A DNA stretch of 64,000 bases, from contig JAHQIW010001260.1 of assembly GCA_019055375.1 (NCBI GenBank), positions 166,251 through 230,250 of the forward strand, in the 5' to 3' direction. Source of the DNA: Parelaphostrongylus tenuis (Eukaryota; Nematoda; Chromadorea; Rhabditida; Metastrongylidae). A program made the translations under genes and the position numbers. The notes below the pieces were generated by a model. The model made no database searches, had not been told where the DNA came from, and saw only the letters and a list, made by a program, of their open reading frames with translations. This document shows, in pieces, positions 11,730 through 23,212 of the stretch. How positions within the stretch are numbered: position 1 is the first letter of the stretch; each line of letters opens with the position of its first letter.

Positions 11730-11792
11730 CAAGAGCCTTTGCCAGACCACATGACATGTGGCTCAAATAATAATGAAACGATTCGTACGTCT

Positions 11793-11939
11793 CCTGTCCA
11801 TAAAGGTCACCTAAAGCCCAAGATGACGATGACTATGCATTCTCGTGGAGCTGATACAGGATTTTATGGACAGTTAACTCGGCGAGCATTCAACGGCGTT
11901 CATGAAAAAGACAAAGTTTTCATGTATGTTACGAATTGA
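11793..11939 (+). CDS. Unassigned coding-like segment
   Basis: Open plus frame ending in TGA at 11937, with composition unlike the surrounding AT-rich DNA (blocks HSRGAD, TGFYGQLTRRAF, HEKDKVFMYVTN). It starts just after the HH1 target-site duplication. No family recognised. It may be an exon or old repeat coding sequence. Confidence 0.22.
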   Translation, partial: PVHKGHLKPKMTMTMHSRGADTGFYGQLTRRAFNGVHEKDKVFMYVTN

Positions 11940-12088
11940 GCATAACTTGGGAACTGAAACCATGGTTGTAATCATATTTTTGCCTCTGAACCTGCTGCCT
12001 AGTTTTACTTTTTGAAAACGGAATAAAACAAAAGAGTGAACATTGTGGTTTCGGCTGTAACTTCAGCTCAAGTGAGTAGTTAGGTGAG

Positions 12089-12282
12089 TTAACTGATTGC
12101 TGACTGCATTGATAAGGTGAAACATGGCATGGAAAACGGCAAAGAACGCAAAACAAGAAAGACGGTAAAGTGTAAATATGAGTACCTTGGAAAGGTATCA
12201 CGAGTGCGAGGTCCAACTGAGGTTTTCAATTTTGCTCCTATTCTTGGCGTGATTTGCATATTCACAAACATTCCTTTCTAAA
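12089..12282 (+). CDS. Unassigned coding-like segment with hydrophobic C-terminus
   Basis: Plus frame open from about 12089 to TAA at 12280. It has a lysine/arginine-rich stretch (ENGKERKTRKT) followed by EYLGKVSRVRGPTE and a hydrophobic end (FAPILGVICIF). No convincing splice acceptor and no family recognised. It could belong with the 11.8 kb segment. Confidence 0.22.
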
Positions 12283-12439
12283 ATGAGTGGATCCTAACAC
12301 ATGTATTCATGTTACCCACAAAAATGTACATCTCCATTAGCGGTGCACATTTTCAGTGTTTTGCCGACAACGAGTTTTGTGCTTTTTCTAGAGTCATGGC
12401 ACTCGTTTGATAGCTCCAATCTCCACATTCTTTATACGA

Positions 12440-13175
12440 CATTTTTTTAGAAAGCTTTTCTCAATGCACTGCAGCAGTAAAAGCAAAGTTAGGTTCCACA
12501 CTTAGTGCATTTAGGAGCTTTTTTGCCTGACGCACCTCTCGTTCTTGACTCTCATTGAGCATTCGATTCCTTAAATCTCAAAATTCCAATATTGTCCTTA
12601 GTTTATAAAAAAGACTTCTTAGTACGCTGTAGCAGCTAGCAGGATTTACGTTTTGTGCACAATGTGCATTTCTTCTCGCCTAGGGTTTGTGAGTAGCTGT
12701 GTATCGATAGCATGATTGAATGATCGCAAAACGTGATTCACATATGACGCGTGAGTTATTCAATTTAAGGTTTTTTTGTCAGATTTCAAGAAGCTCTAGA
12801 TAGAGCACATAACTGTTATACTCAAAGATTTCCTCTACACTTTACATGCCTTTTGTGCATAGGCTCAACCTCCATTGGCCTAGGCTTATTAGCTAAGTTT
12901 AATTAGCAGAATGAAATGAAAATAAAAAGCTCAACCCGCAGCACAGCAGAACAAAGTTTGTTCTACGATCACAGTACAAAAAACCTAGGAATCTTTCGAT
13001 GCGGAGAAGAAAATATTTTAATAAATAGCAAAATAGCTCGCAAAACGCTCCGGTGTGAAACATAACTCTATTTTTACCGCTACAGCCCCCTAAGCCCGAT
13101 GAGGCCTTTTGGAAAATAAAACACACTATCAAAGTTTCCGAGATTTGGGCTATCGAATGACTACGAAATTGTGTG
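12440..13175. repeat. Diverged dispersed repeat (family Y)
   Basis: It shares blocks with the copies at 5.05-5.9 and 21.6-22.4 kb: CAGCAGAACAAA, a GGAGAAGAAAATAT block and the GGTGTGAAACATAA...CTGCAGCAG-type ends. It ends with the GGGCTATCGAATGACTA block. Confidence 0.45.
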
Positions 13176-13179
13176 CCGA

Positions 13180-14570
13180 TAAACGAATAGTGACAGGAAA
13201 TGTTTGATGGAAATGTGAAGTTGAAGTACTTGAGTTATCGCTGAGTAGATTGCTTTTAAAAGAGGCATTGACTTCATATTTGGTTAAATATGTCTGTAGC
13301 CGGCTGACTGTGTTTGAACAGTACGTGTCCTGAATTATTTTGCAATTCTGGGTTCTTCCCAATGTCAAAGTCAGCGTGTGATATCTGGTCTTCTCGTTTC
13401 TCTCAGGTCGATGAATTCATACTCTGTCTTGTGGTCCACATTATTAGATCCTAAATAGGAGATTCGTATGCAAGTGTACATGTGCTATAGGTATCGATCG
13501 TCACCATAGATTGTTAAGATTTTACCAACTTGTTAAGATTTTAACAATCTATCTCAGCTTTAAGATTCTAGCAGCCTCTCTTTGAGCTCTCTCTAAGTTA
13601 GGCAAATGGAGCTTCTTTCTTCACTGCATTCAGCTTTGGATACTTCGTACAGCTTGCCTAGCCCTGAACGTGGGGCTTGCTATTTAGCGGCAGCTTCCAG
13701 TCTGTTCTGGAGGGACAGGTAACTCATAGAAATAAGGTTGTCACAAATAGGCACCATATAAACTCGAAGCTTAGTGCCTGAATCCATCAATGCTTCGGGA
13801 GAGCATGACCGTTTTTGATCTGTATTCGTGTCCGACATCCACTATATGGAGACATGCCTCATAATCGTGCGAATAACCGAGTAGATATCGTTGTATGAGA
13901 AAAATTCGTGAAGATGATTATCTGTGTGAACTTGTAATTCAGAGCGCTTTCAACAGTTTTTCATAGAGTTCCCTTTTGTCGACTATACATGGAATATCAT
14001 TTTAGAAAAGCTCTTTCAACGCAATGGTGACGATTCCGTAGTGGCTGAGACGGATATTGACGTTGCCAAGCGCTCGACAATGGTACCCGTTTTAATGAAG
14101 CATAAAGTGTGCCAGCTGTATGAAATACATTCGAACAATTATTTAAGCAACAGTCAGTCAGGAAGAACATCTTACGAAATGGGAAGGTTAGAAATTTGTC
14201 AATCGGTAGATTAAGGCTCATCTTGACCTGCCTCATATAAACTACGTCTCCTATATGCAACAGATAACTCACTTGTAGAAAAGTTTTGAAACTGTCAGTT
14301 CTTCGGTGGTTTTTGAAGGCCAATGGGACTTGCATGCTATTTGTCCTTCTCTGGATGATTCTTCTTCATATAATCGCTATGTCCACTCTACGTCCAAATG
14401 CGCAATTATATCGGTGGCTTCTGTAATCAAAAAATCACCTTTCTCAAATCAGTATAATCGAGAGGTGATTTTCACTTGCACACTGTTATGAATTTTACGG
14501 ATCGTCTTACATCGCACATTCATATCTCACGTCATTTTCATATGTTAATGAAATCAGTAAACAGCTCTTA
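13180..14570. other. Non-coding stretch
   Basis: Only a short internal duplication (TTGTTAAGATTTTA- repeated at 13515-13550) is seen. Around 14000-14100 there is partial similarity to the 8330-8440 exon of the methyltransferase-like gene (see the separate entry). Confidence 0.35.
13988..14110 (+). pseudogene. Partial duplicate of the methyltransferase-like exon (8338-8450)
   Basis: The stretch runs AATATCATTTTAGAAAAGCTC, then AATGGTGACGATTCCG, GTGGCTGAGACGGATATTGA, GTTGCCAAGCGCTCGACA and CATAAAGTGTGCCAGCTG. It follows the exon at 8338-8450 almost base for base, including the upstream CATTTTAG acceptor. Changes: KMDIEGAE becomes a T-D-I-D-V-A-K-like reading, and the CAG|GTAAAT donor has become CAGCTGTA. 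So it is a decayed exon copy, evidence of a duplicated neighbour gene. The similarity begins about 50 bases before the exon and fades after it. Confidence 0.7.
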
Positions 14571-14639
14571 ATCTACCTTTATTTCGAGTGTTTTATTGAG
14601 ACCATGCTCAAATTTCAATATATCTCATAATTGTTAATA

Positions 14640-15054
14640 GGATGAGGAGAAAGTTTCCGGAATTAGCTTATAAAAACTTTATTTATGCATCAATTAAGTC
14701 CAAGAAAAAAGACAGTTCAATAGTCAGTGAGTCAATAATTAATAGTCAATAGTTAATAGTCAATAATTTAATATTCGTTGAAGTGATCGTAGACAGCTGT
14801 CTTTCCAACACTTCCTTCGCCCCATGCCTCATTGATTCGACGAACAGTGTCAGCGGCATTTGTGCCCACTTTGTACTCGTGAAGCATCAACAGTCGTTTC
14901 TGTTCGCGGTTCAGTTCCATCTTGCGGCAGTATAGAAGAGTTATATATCAATCGATGCGCAAGAAAGTGAGCTTTCAAACCATGTGAAAATCGCATATAA
15001 AACATGCGAACATGTTAAAGCTATGGGCAAATTCTAGAAACTTTCTCCTCAACC
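14640..15054 (-). mobile_element. Deleted mariner element with TA target duplication
   Basis: Inverted ends GGATGAGGAGAAAGTTTC (left) and its near-exact complement (right) are flanked by TA at 14638-14639 and 15055-15056. Minus-strand ATG at 14920 opens 50 codons starting MELNREQKRLLMLHEYK and including NAADTVRRINEAWGEGSVGK, the first helix-turn-helix of mariner transposases. The D,D34D catalytic domain is deleted. It sits inside the HH1 copy and so is younger than it. Confidence 0.8.
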
Positions 15055-15103
15055 TATTATTTGAGCCAACATGCCATGTGGTGTGGTAATGGGCTCCTGT
15101 ACA

Positions 15104-15146
15104 GCCCGATACACGTGTTTAGACCTTGCAGTCTTGTCAGTCGGGC
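15104..15146 (-). ncRNA. Decayed HH1 hammerhead
   Basis: Stem I (GCCCGA with TCGGGC) and the ACACGTGT helix survive. The core has changed to CTGACAA and TAAA, so activity is not expected. Confidence 0.6.
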
Positions 15147-15326
15147 AGAACCCGTCGTCTTCCAGTCTTTTCAGGCAATCTCTGTAGGTGCTCCAGTCCC
15201 CATACTATTAGCAAAGACGAACGATTTGCACTTTAAGTCAAATGCAATATCACCAAACTTACAGTGTTTTACTCCCTATTGTACCCACAAAGGATTGAGT
15301 AAAAAGACTGAAAGACAACGGGTTCT

Positions 15327-15369
15327 GCCCGACTGACGAGGCTGTGAGGTCGAAGCACGTGTATTGGGC
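15327..15369 (+). ncRNA. Decayed HH1 hammerhead in the inverted arm
   Basis: The plus-strand core CTGACGA is acceptable, but GAAG replaces GAAA and stem II is wobble-rich. Activity doubtful. Confidence 0.55.
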
Positions 15370-15429
15370 TGAACAAGAGCCCATCATTAAACCACAGGAC
15401 ATGTTGGCTCAAATAATAATTATGAGATT

Positions 15430-16285
15430 TCTTACTCTGCTAATTTCCACACTCTGCCCTCTGCTTAATCATTCTTGATAAGTTTCTTATTTGAATTCAC
15501 GATATTTAATACCTCCAAGGCAAGAAAAGCTATTTGTTTTACTTCATATCCAAATATCGAAAAACGTTTTTGGGAACAGATTCATAAAGTCATCATTTCT
15601 TAGAACGCAGAGCTGTTTCCTAAATTGATAGTGAATTTTTCTGTATCTTGAAAATGAGCAGCAGAAAAGGCTCGAAAGTCTGTCACAACGCTCGACTCAT
15701 GCTCTTCAACAGGCACTTCATATGGGGCCAAGGAAAAAGGCTCGGAAACTCTACCGCAATTGGCTAATTCATTCGGACCTCTTACTATCTGGTCATCACT
15801 TCTTTGTGCATTTCGACAGATACCAGTCCTAAAATTTTTTTACCAGCGAAACCACTATCGATACTGCCTTAGAAAGATTCGTCTATTCCAAAGTAATAGT
15901 CCAATGTTACTCGAAATAATAAACTCATATCCCTTCCGTGAATAAGTGTTCGAGCTCTAATGGCTCTCAAAGTGTATTAAAAATGTATTTCGCAAAAGCG
16001 CAATATTTATATTTTGCATTAAAATTTGGCCATTGCTTATAACCTGATCATAAGTGTCTATGTTAAAGACCATAACTTGTCATATTATCGTTTACTAAGA
16101 GCTTATCCGGTTGACCTCCGCGTAGCCACGCTGAGCGTGTTCGCCAGCGTGGGAACGGCTTCACCTCCTCTTCCTCGATTAGTCGCCGCCTACAGTACTT
16201 TTTGCTGTAAGACCGCACGCGAATTGGTCCAAAATTTAGCTGCTAGTCTTGCAACGAAGAGTCGATGATACTCTAGTTGTATGGT
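15430..16285. other. Non-coding stretch
   Basis: No recognisable gene. A GC-richer block at 16100-16260 is unexplained. Confidence 0.3.
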
Positions 16286-16289
16286 TCTG

Positions 16290-16930
16290 CTGATTATTTT
16301 CGATATCGTACTAACTGCTGATTCTGTTTAAGAAGTACAAATACTTTCCAGGAAAAGTGAAGTCTTGACCAATAGCCATTTATCAAGGTCAATTCTTACA
16401 AGGCCGACTGTATAAGTTAGTGATTGCTGAATAGATACTCTACACAAGAACGTAAAACTAAGTCAAATGTGTTACAAACTATGGGCGAAGAATATGCATT
16501 TTTTGCCAAAGGAATGCTCTGTACATTGGCGATAGCACATTCTTTTACGCATACATCAGCTACATGTTGAAAACACCTCGTAAAGCTTCGCCTAGTAAAA
16601 TACGTGTTTTCGAGTTGCATTCTCCCCAAGATAAAGCCATGGAAATGAACACTAGAAGCTTTGATTATGTTAAAACATGTAGCATTGTCTTGGGAAATGC
16701 AGATCCTATAGGCACGTGAGCGTTCTACTTTTTTCCGAAAGAAAGCCTTTGTAAAGGTTCCAGCATTGAGTTCTAGTTCATTTCTTGTAGAGAATGAAAT
16801 GCTACTAAAATACAAACTCTACTATACAACCAGTGAATCCTCTGTGAATCTCTGTGAGGTTGAGGTGAGTGTTCCACAGGGCGCTCGTTATTGATTGCCA
16901 GAGAGTGTTGAAGGAGAGGGTTGAAGAAAA
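16290..16930. repeat. Dispersed repeat X, copy 1
   Basis: Nearly collinear with 37590-38240. Shared blocks: ACTAACTGCTGATTCTGTT, AGAAGTACAAATACTTT, CAAGGCCGA-TGTATAAGTTA, ACCAGTGAATCCTCTGTG and TTGACTGCCAGAG. A 132-codon minus-strand open frame here is interrupted in the other copy, so it is probably not a gene. Confidence 0.7.
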
Positions 16931-16939
16931 TAAATCTCT

Positions 16940-18400
16940 TTTATTGAAACCCGAAAGGAATATTCAACGAGAATAAGGCGTCGAAATGGGTGAGATCTTG
17001 ATGAGAAGAGCTCAACATCTCAAGTACGAATTGGCACATACGAGGAGACATTTCACTATAAACAGATCTATAGTGTATTCAGAAGAGAAATTGCTCTTTG
17101 CTACATACGATGGCAGAAGGGTCGAGCGGCTTACAAAAATTTGGTGGAAAGTAAACGAGAAAGTTTACTTTTTTTACCAAAAGCGTGATGTAGTGCTGAA
17201 TAATCTATGATCACTCAAGTCCTTTAGGCAATCGGATTTTGATTCGGTCGGTTTTCAAGCATAATGTTATGGAATTCATCTTACTTAATGAGGATGTGAA
17301 TATGGTATTCAAAGTGTAGTTTTAGAAAATATTGGAAAGGACCGGAATGTTATGCTAAGACAACCAGATACTACTGTGCAGTTCTTTGATACAATTTCGA
17401 TATCAAAAAAGACCATGAGAGTGCTTCATGGCATCTGATTTTTTCACTAATAGTCTTACATTGCAGAGTTCCATTACAAGGAGAGAAAACATAAGGTTTC
17501 TTTCTTGGTAAAGTAGGCCCTTCGTTTAGTTATTGAAGACGCAAATTCGTCTTAGTGATCACCTAAGAGATTTCACTCTATCAATGTCAGATTTTTCATG
17601 TCAGATGTCAGCAAGTAGTAAACCTCAAATGATATTGTGTCATTAGTCTCTTGAGAGACGTCTTTTCTCTCCTTGCTGGGAATGTTTTTAGTGAGTCGTC
17701 GACATCGGTTTGGCTTTCATCAACCATCAGCACACGATATTGACGTGTACCGATTTTGGACTTTGAACTGATGTGAGACCTCCTTTCGCTTTCTTTGGTT
17801 TACCGCACATCACGATAGTTAACATGGTCAACATTACCGAACACACATGGAAAAGCGAATTTTGAAATATTGATATATCTGACTTAGAAATGAATTCATT
17901 GAGCGAATTGGAGCAATTCACGTAAAACGTGCGAAGAGTCCATTAGTTCACCACTTAGTATGTGCCTGCTTTTGGAAATGAATTGTACCTTAAAGAACGA
18001 TGGGTGATTGTATACTTAGATATCACTACACTTTCATAAACAAACCGTATCTGAAAGAAAACACAGGTTTGAGAAGATTGGACCCCATGCGGACAGCCAT
18101 CAGGACTTCTATGGTGCAATGAGAGATTGGTCTTTGCGGATTCACGACATACCAAACTTTAGATGGACACGAAACGTTTAGATATACGAAGTACCCAAAT
18201 CTTTATAGCCTCAGCTTTTTCTTTAATTCGTTTAGTATATGACGAAAGGACATTCATGTAATTACCGATTTCCCACAGGGCTCAACACGTACGTTACAGT
18301 TCACGTGTGTTCGACAATTATAAGGTGTGGAGACAATTACTTTTAGAGCTCCCAAGTCTTTCCTTTTATTTTATGAATGGAGCTACGATCTCATAAAGTC
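16940..18400. other. Non-coding stretch
   Basis: Open frames (for example 16986-17210, 74 codons) show no motif or splice context. Nothing can be supported. Confidence 0.3.
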
Positions 18401-18419
18401 AGTTTTTTGAGATCTTATT

Positions 18420-19105
18420 AATTAACAGTTACCAAGATTCTGGTTTTGCATGGCCATAAAATACATAACCGTATTTCTCATCATTTTTGTGATAACAAAA
18501 AAGAAAAACTTTCGAAAAAACTCCTCTCTACTGTCTAGTTGGAAATTTGCAGCAACATGGTATCTGCCTTCGCTGAGGAGAGTGAAGGGTTTTATCACGC
18601 GAGTTTTCAATGAACTATAAAGGCCTTTATTTGTTTTTCCGTCTAGGTGTTCTTTGACGCGAATGTGAAGTGATCTGCCTGTTTCGTCAATATATTCGCC
18701 ACCAGATGTCTTAGAAGAGATAAAGTATATTGTACCTACGCTCGTGCAATCGCCGTCTCTACCGTTGGGACAAATAACGTAGTCCTTTGTATTACATAGA
18801 CGGTCATACAAGCGGTTTCGAACTATTGACGGCGCAATGTTTCAGGAGGGAATTCTAGAATTCCTACAAAATCTTCTAGACCACTGTTTTTTAGACACTT
18901 TCTAATAGCGGTACTGACTTCGTCTGTTATGAAAGGTAGTATAAGAGGTACCTTATTGTTCAGGTGTGGCGCCCTGTTGTTCTCATTGCGAGGCTTTTCG
19001 CTCCCTTTGGGCCTGAGGTTAGTTGCTGATCTTTCTTTGTACCCATTAGAAATGGCTACTTTTCGCGCTCAGTCTAGTAATTCTCTTCCTTCATCGTCCT
19101 TTCAT
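18420..19105 (-). mobile_element. Penelope-like element fragment (RT tail + GIY-YIG), minus copy
   Basis: Minus frames from 19105 down: SARKVAISNGYKE linker, VSTAIRKCLKN, then at 18811-18650 MYDRLCNTKD...CPNGRDGDCTSVGTIYFIS, GGEYIDETGRSLHIRVKEHLDG. These are the Cys cluster and GIY-YIG endonuclease module of Penelope-like elements (YIG reads YID here, probably a mutation). It is then frame-shifted and truncated. It is joined head-to-head to the next copy. Confidence 0.75.
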
Positions 19106-19109
19106 AGCA

Positions 19110-19910
19110 GACGAAGTCAACACTGCTATTAGTAAGTGTCTAAATAACAGTGGTCCAAAAGATCTTCTAGGAATTCTAGAAATTCCTCCTACAACATTCG
19201 TCGTCAATTAGTTTGAAACCGCTTGTATGACCGTCCATGTAATACAGAGACTGCGTTATTTGTCTCAACGGTAGAGACGGCGATTGCATGAGCGTATGTA
19301 CAACATACCTTACCTCTTGTAAGACGTGTGGTGGCGAATATATTGGCGAAACAGGCAGACCACCTCACATCCGCATTAAAGAACATCTAGACGGAAAAAC
19401 AAATAAAGACCCAAGTAAACCTCTAGGTACACACGGGATACAAAGACACAACGTTGGCGACTTCGAGGTAGTAGTCAAAATCCTAGGGCACGAACCAAAA
19501 CATCGGCGCGAAAGATCCTAGAAGCATTCTGGATAAATTCCAGAAATCCGCAACTTAAGAGAAAGGGAGAATTCCTTAACATAACCAACCACAAGGCACC
19601 TTACCTCAGATTGATTTTCTAGAATGGGCCTTAGTTGACACCTATCCATAGTTTAACCTAGTGACATGGGGGCGGGTTCGTACGTCACCCTAGAGCTAAC
19701 CACATAGGTAGTCCCTAAACTAGATTGCACGGTGAGTGGCTTTTCCTGAATCAATCATCGCTTGTCGACACCCTAGATTTTCAATTTACTTTCCTTCTTT
19801 TTCTCACGGTATATAGTCATATAAATGAAGCTACAAAGAATAATACGTTCAAGCTTTGAAGAAGGCGTATTTGCCGAAACGTCAGCCACAAGCAACCGCG
19901 AAAACCCATT
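19110..19910 (+). mobile_element. Penelope-like element fragment (GIY-YIG and 3' end), plus copy
   Basis: The plus frame 19288-19520 reads TSCKTCGGEYIGETGRPPHI and RIKEHLDGKTNKDP, a GIY-YIG module with the YIG and Arg/Glu positions in place. It continues out of frame as ARKILEAFWI. The 3' region to about 19900 contains GAAGAAGGCG...GCCGAAACGTCAGC, also found at the end of the 61.4 kb copy. The sequence around 19122-19200 mirrors 18840-18920. Confidence 0.75.
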
Positions 19911-20524
19911 GAAGGGAGGGAAGAACAATCGATGGGAAAAAGTACAAACTCATGAAGCTTCAAATGAAGATTGGTTTTCTAAGCTTCTCTTCTCATTTTC
20001 AAAGTTTTATGTTATGAACATGACGAGGTTTCAAGAAAGTCGGTCTTTCGAGTTGTTATAAAACGAGACTCTTCCGTCATTCTGCAGCCGATGAAGTACA
20101 TTGTGTTCCCAGTGTCATGGACATGTTTCGTGCCATTCTCGTCGAAACGCTTCAGATTTTAGTAATCAGCTGTCTGAACAGTGAGAAAAATGCGAGATGA
20201 CGTTGCTGAGTTGGTAGACTACAAATCTATCTTGTGTTCTGAACGAGATGACGACAATAGATTCCAATCAAGTAACATCTGCCTTAGTTCAGAACCTTTT
20301 GTGACGCCTTTTTTCTATCAGTTGATAAGCTCATCGACAGTAACAAAGTATCATTTCACAACTTTTGGAACACGCTACAGAAGTACGGCAGCCACATTTA
20401 AATTTATTTCCAACCTCTGAGGAATGACAAAGTCGCCTCCATTTGGTTTGGATTAGAACTCTCATCATCAAACAAAGCAATTCGAATGAAGAATTTGTAT
20501 CATTTCCTATAATTCTAATGCTAT

Positions 20525-21145
20525 TCAGCAGTGACCATGGATCTCAGTCTCTGAGGGATCCCGCACGGTTAGTTGCGAGGGCATGTAGCGCGTCCCCATG
20601 TGGTGGACAGGGGAATAAACGCGAACGAAAAGCGACCGTGTGCTTCCCGGAGACGCAGGTGGATTCAGGAGCTGAGCTTCATACTTCTGCAGCTCCGATT
20701 TGACATAACTCTATTTCTACGAGTCAAATCGGCCAAAAGTCTGCAATCAAGCTGCTGGGAAGTACATGAGAGGCGGTTAGGAGATGCCTACAACAAATAA
20801 GCTCCTCCCGGTCTTTCGAGAGAGATTGACAAGCTATTTCTGAATACCCAGTCCCCACGTTCAGAGTCTGGCTAGCTATATGTTGGGTATCAAAATGCCA
20901 AAAACAGTAACAAATATGGGTGATCCGAAAGAGCCCCTGGTACAGCAACGCCAGGTAGGACGAGTACGGAGAGGCTGCTAAAATCTCAGGGTCGGACAAA
21001 GCTGCCAAAACAGAAACGGGCTAAAATGACGATCTGTACCTACAATACAAGAACACTTGTTCACAAATCCGCTATAGAAGATCTATTGATTCAAGCAAGA
21101 AGAATGCAGTACGACGTGATTGGCATGGCTGAGACTCAAATAGTT
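20525..21145 (+). mobile_element. RTE non-LTR element, 5' end fragment
   Basis: A GC-rich leader (20540-20660) is followed by a frame at 21025-21140 starting MTICTYNTRTL and reading IEDLLIQARRM, YDVIGMAET, the first strands of an RTE apurinic endonuclease. It is cut off at about 21145. The 3' piece at 23640-24540 may be the same family. Confidence 0.65.
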
Positions 21146-21559
21146 GTCTCTTTCTCAACCCCATAGAGATCCTCGAACATTTCACTTTAACTCCTGTTGC
21201 TGTCTAAATGTTTCGTCTTTTCAAAGAATACCACATAAGTGATAATTGAGACGTTTCTTGTTGTAGCCTCAAAAGGCGGCAGATCTAAGGCTTTTCTAGG
21301 CCGTTAGTTGATTGATTGCAAGGAGCGTTGAAAAGAGGAGATGTAACCAGCGCATCGTTCATCAAATTAATTTTTGAAGCGCTGTGTCTCTAACCACTCC
21401 GTTACTCTTTCTCAGTTGTTGACAACATAGGTTATTTTCTGTCTTCGATAAGAATTTTTGAATAGGCCTAGACAAAGGCTTTCTGCTGCACTTTCAATAA
21501 TCATCTGAAAGCTTTGACCTTAAAATATATGAAAATCCACTTGTTCTTTTTTTTGAAAA

Positions 21560-22370
21560 GCGCTCATTACAGCTTGCAGCATTGAAAATGAAGCCGTGTT
21601 TCACATGAATTGAGCGTCATTACGCGTGTTTTTTGCAAGGCAGGTCTTTTATTTGGACCATTAATCATCCAATAGCGCAAATTTTGCAAAAGGAGAAGTG
21701 CATCGTTGTTTGAGAAAAGTTTTTTCACACCGAGGAAAAAATCAGAGTTGTGTTTTATACAGTCGCATTTTTCACAGGACAGAGTTTTCCTTTCAGACTA
21801 TAACTAATCATTCGATAGCGCAAGTCTTGACAATTCTAAAGCAGTACTTGTTTTCGAGAATACTGTTTTGCTCCAGTGTACCAGGTTTAGCTCAAACATG
21901 CCGCGCACTCTCTCTCGCTAAGACGCGTGAGTGGCTGTGGTCGATGAGCGATTGACTGACCGCGCACAGCACTTCCTCTCAAAAGCTATCCGTTTCGTTA
22001 GTGAACTAGAGTTTTTCTATGTTATGAGAAGAAAAACTCTTGATAAATCACATGAGTGATCCTGCAATATTTGTTCTACTCGTTTAGATGCTTTTCGTCC
22101 AAAGGCCTGAATTTGTTGTACAACATGAAAATAGAAAGCCTAAACCGACAGAACAGCAGAACAAATTTCCTTTTACAACTCCAGCGCAAGAAACTTAGAA
22201 TTTGTGCGAAACGGAGAAAAAAATTATGGAAATAAAAACGAAATGCGGCTGATAGCTTGCGATGTACGTGAACTATGAATATATATTTAGTGTTACAACG
22301 CTATTGGAGGGCCTTTTCGAAGATCTAGAACATTTTCGAATCATTCGAGATGTATACTTTCAAATAAATA
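21560..22370. repeat. Diverged dispersed repeat (family Y)
   Basis: Blocks TCATTCGATAGCGCAAGTC, ACAGAACAGCAGAACAAATT, AACGGAGAAAAAAATTATG match copies at 5.0-5.9, 12.4-13.2 and 28.9 kb. Confidence 0.45.
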
Positions 22371-22379
22371 TTATATTGA

Positions 22380-23210
22380 AAATTTGATGGAAAGTTTTTT
22401 TCCAGCAGAAAATTCCTTTTCAAACAGCCCATTCTGATAAGAAAACAATGGCAATATAGAGTACGCTAGTATTTGAAATTGCAGTATTAACTCCATTTGA
22501 TCAACCCACAAAGGACTTATTACTTCGGTATGGAAAAGTACCGCAAAACAAATATGGCATTAATCACGTGCGTTTGTGGTGCTTCTTCCTCTAGTAAAAT
22601 CGGTCAAGAGCGTCTTAGCGGTCCCTGCTACGATGGGAAATTGGTTGATATTCGCTGCAATAGCCCTGATTCGTACGCCTTGAGGTCAATCTCCTTCATG
22701 TCCGCTGTCACAGGGTGCGGCTTTTAGGGCAAACAATAGTGCTATATCAAACTATTATTAAGTATTGGTGGAAATGTATCCGCGTACAAGCAGTGTCGTT
22801 AACAGCTACAATTCTACTCAAATCACCGCACGCGGGAAAAGTGGTTTTCCTTTGTGGTACGCTTGATTTCACAAAGAATTTGTAGAAATCCTTTACATTA
22901 TATTTATTGACAATTGTTCTTTTATTTAACAAGGATTGTACACTTTTCGGACCAATAGGGCTGGCTTCCGTTGCACACTATCAACAATTTGCACAACAAA
23001 GCATAGGAAATCTTACAATATAATATTTCAGCGGTGAAATGATATTACAAATATATTTTCGACAATGTTTACTGATACGCTTTGAACTTCATACGAAAGT
23101 TATACCTCCATTTCACCTGTTGCGGGAGCGTGTGCTTATTCAATTGCACTACCAAGGCTCTTGTTCTTCTAACGTTCTTTCCCAATACAAAATACTGATA
23201 AGAGTGATAG
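22380..23210. other. Non-coding stretch
   Basis: No gene or repeat recognised. The 22497-22727 frame (76 codons) has no motif. Confidence 0.3.
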
Positions 23211-23212
23211 CA

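Larger units (their letters stand above)
11233..11792 (-). mobile_element. HH1 hammerhead retroelement, copy A (tandem plus inverted), with 12-bp target-site duplication
   Basis: A unit begins at 11248 and again at 11567, giving a 319-nt direct tandem period. The second unit stops inside the ribozyme motif (about 11680) and continues as an inverted copy to 11780. ATTCGTACGTCT occurs at 11233-11244 and 11781-11792, exactly flanking the element, as a 12-bp target-site duplication. There is no ORF. The ribozyme is in the minus strand, so the element's sense strand is minus. Known: retrozymes and Penelope-like elements carry type I hammerheads and insert as tandem or inverted partial copies with target duplications of about 10-15 bp. 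The assignment to that group is inference. Confidence 0.8.
14574..15425 (-). mobile_element. HH1 hammerhead retroelement, copy B, interrupted by a mariner
   Basis: The HH1 left part (TTCGAGTGTTTTATTGAG, the CATGCTCAAATTTCAATA block) ends at 14639. HH1 resumes at 15057 with TTGAGCCAACATGCCATGTGG. The 15057-15180 arm is repeated inverted at 15300-15421. Both ribozyme motifs (15104-15146 minus, 15327-15369 plus) are mutated. No clear target-site duplication was found. Confidence 0.7.

Noticed and set aside
16417..16815. 132-codon minus-strand open frame
   Set aside because: It lies in dispersed repeat X; the other copy has indels that break the frame and no motif is visible.
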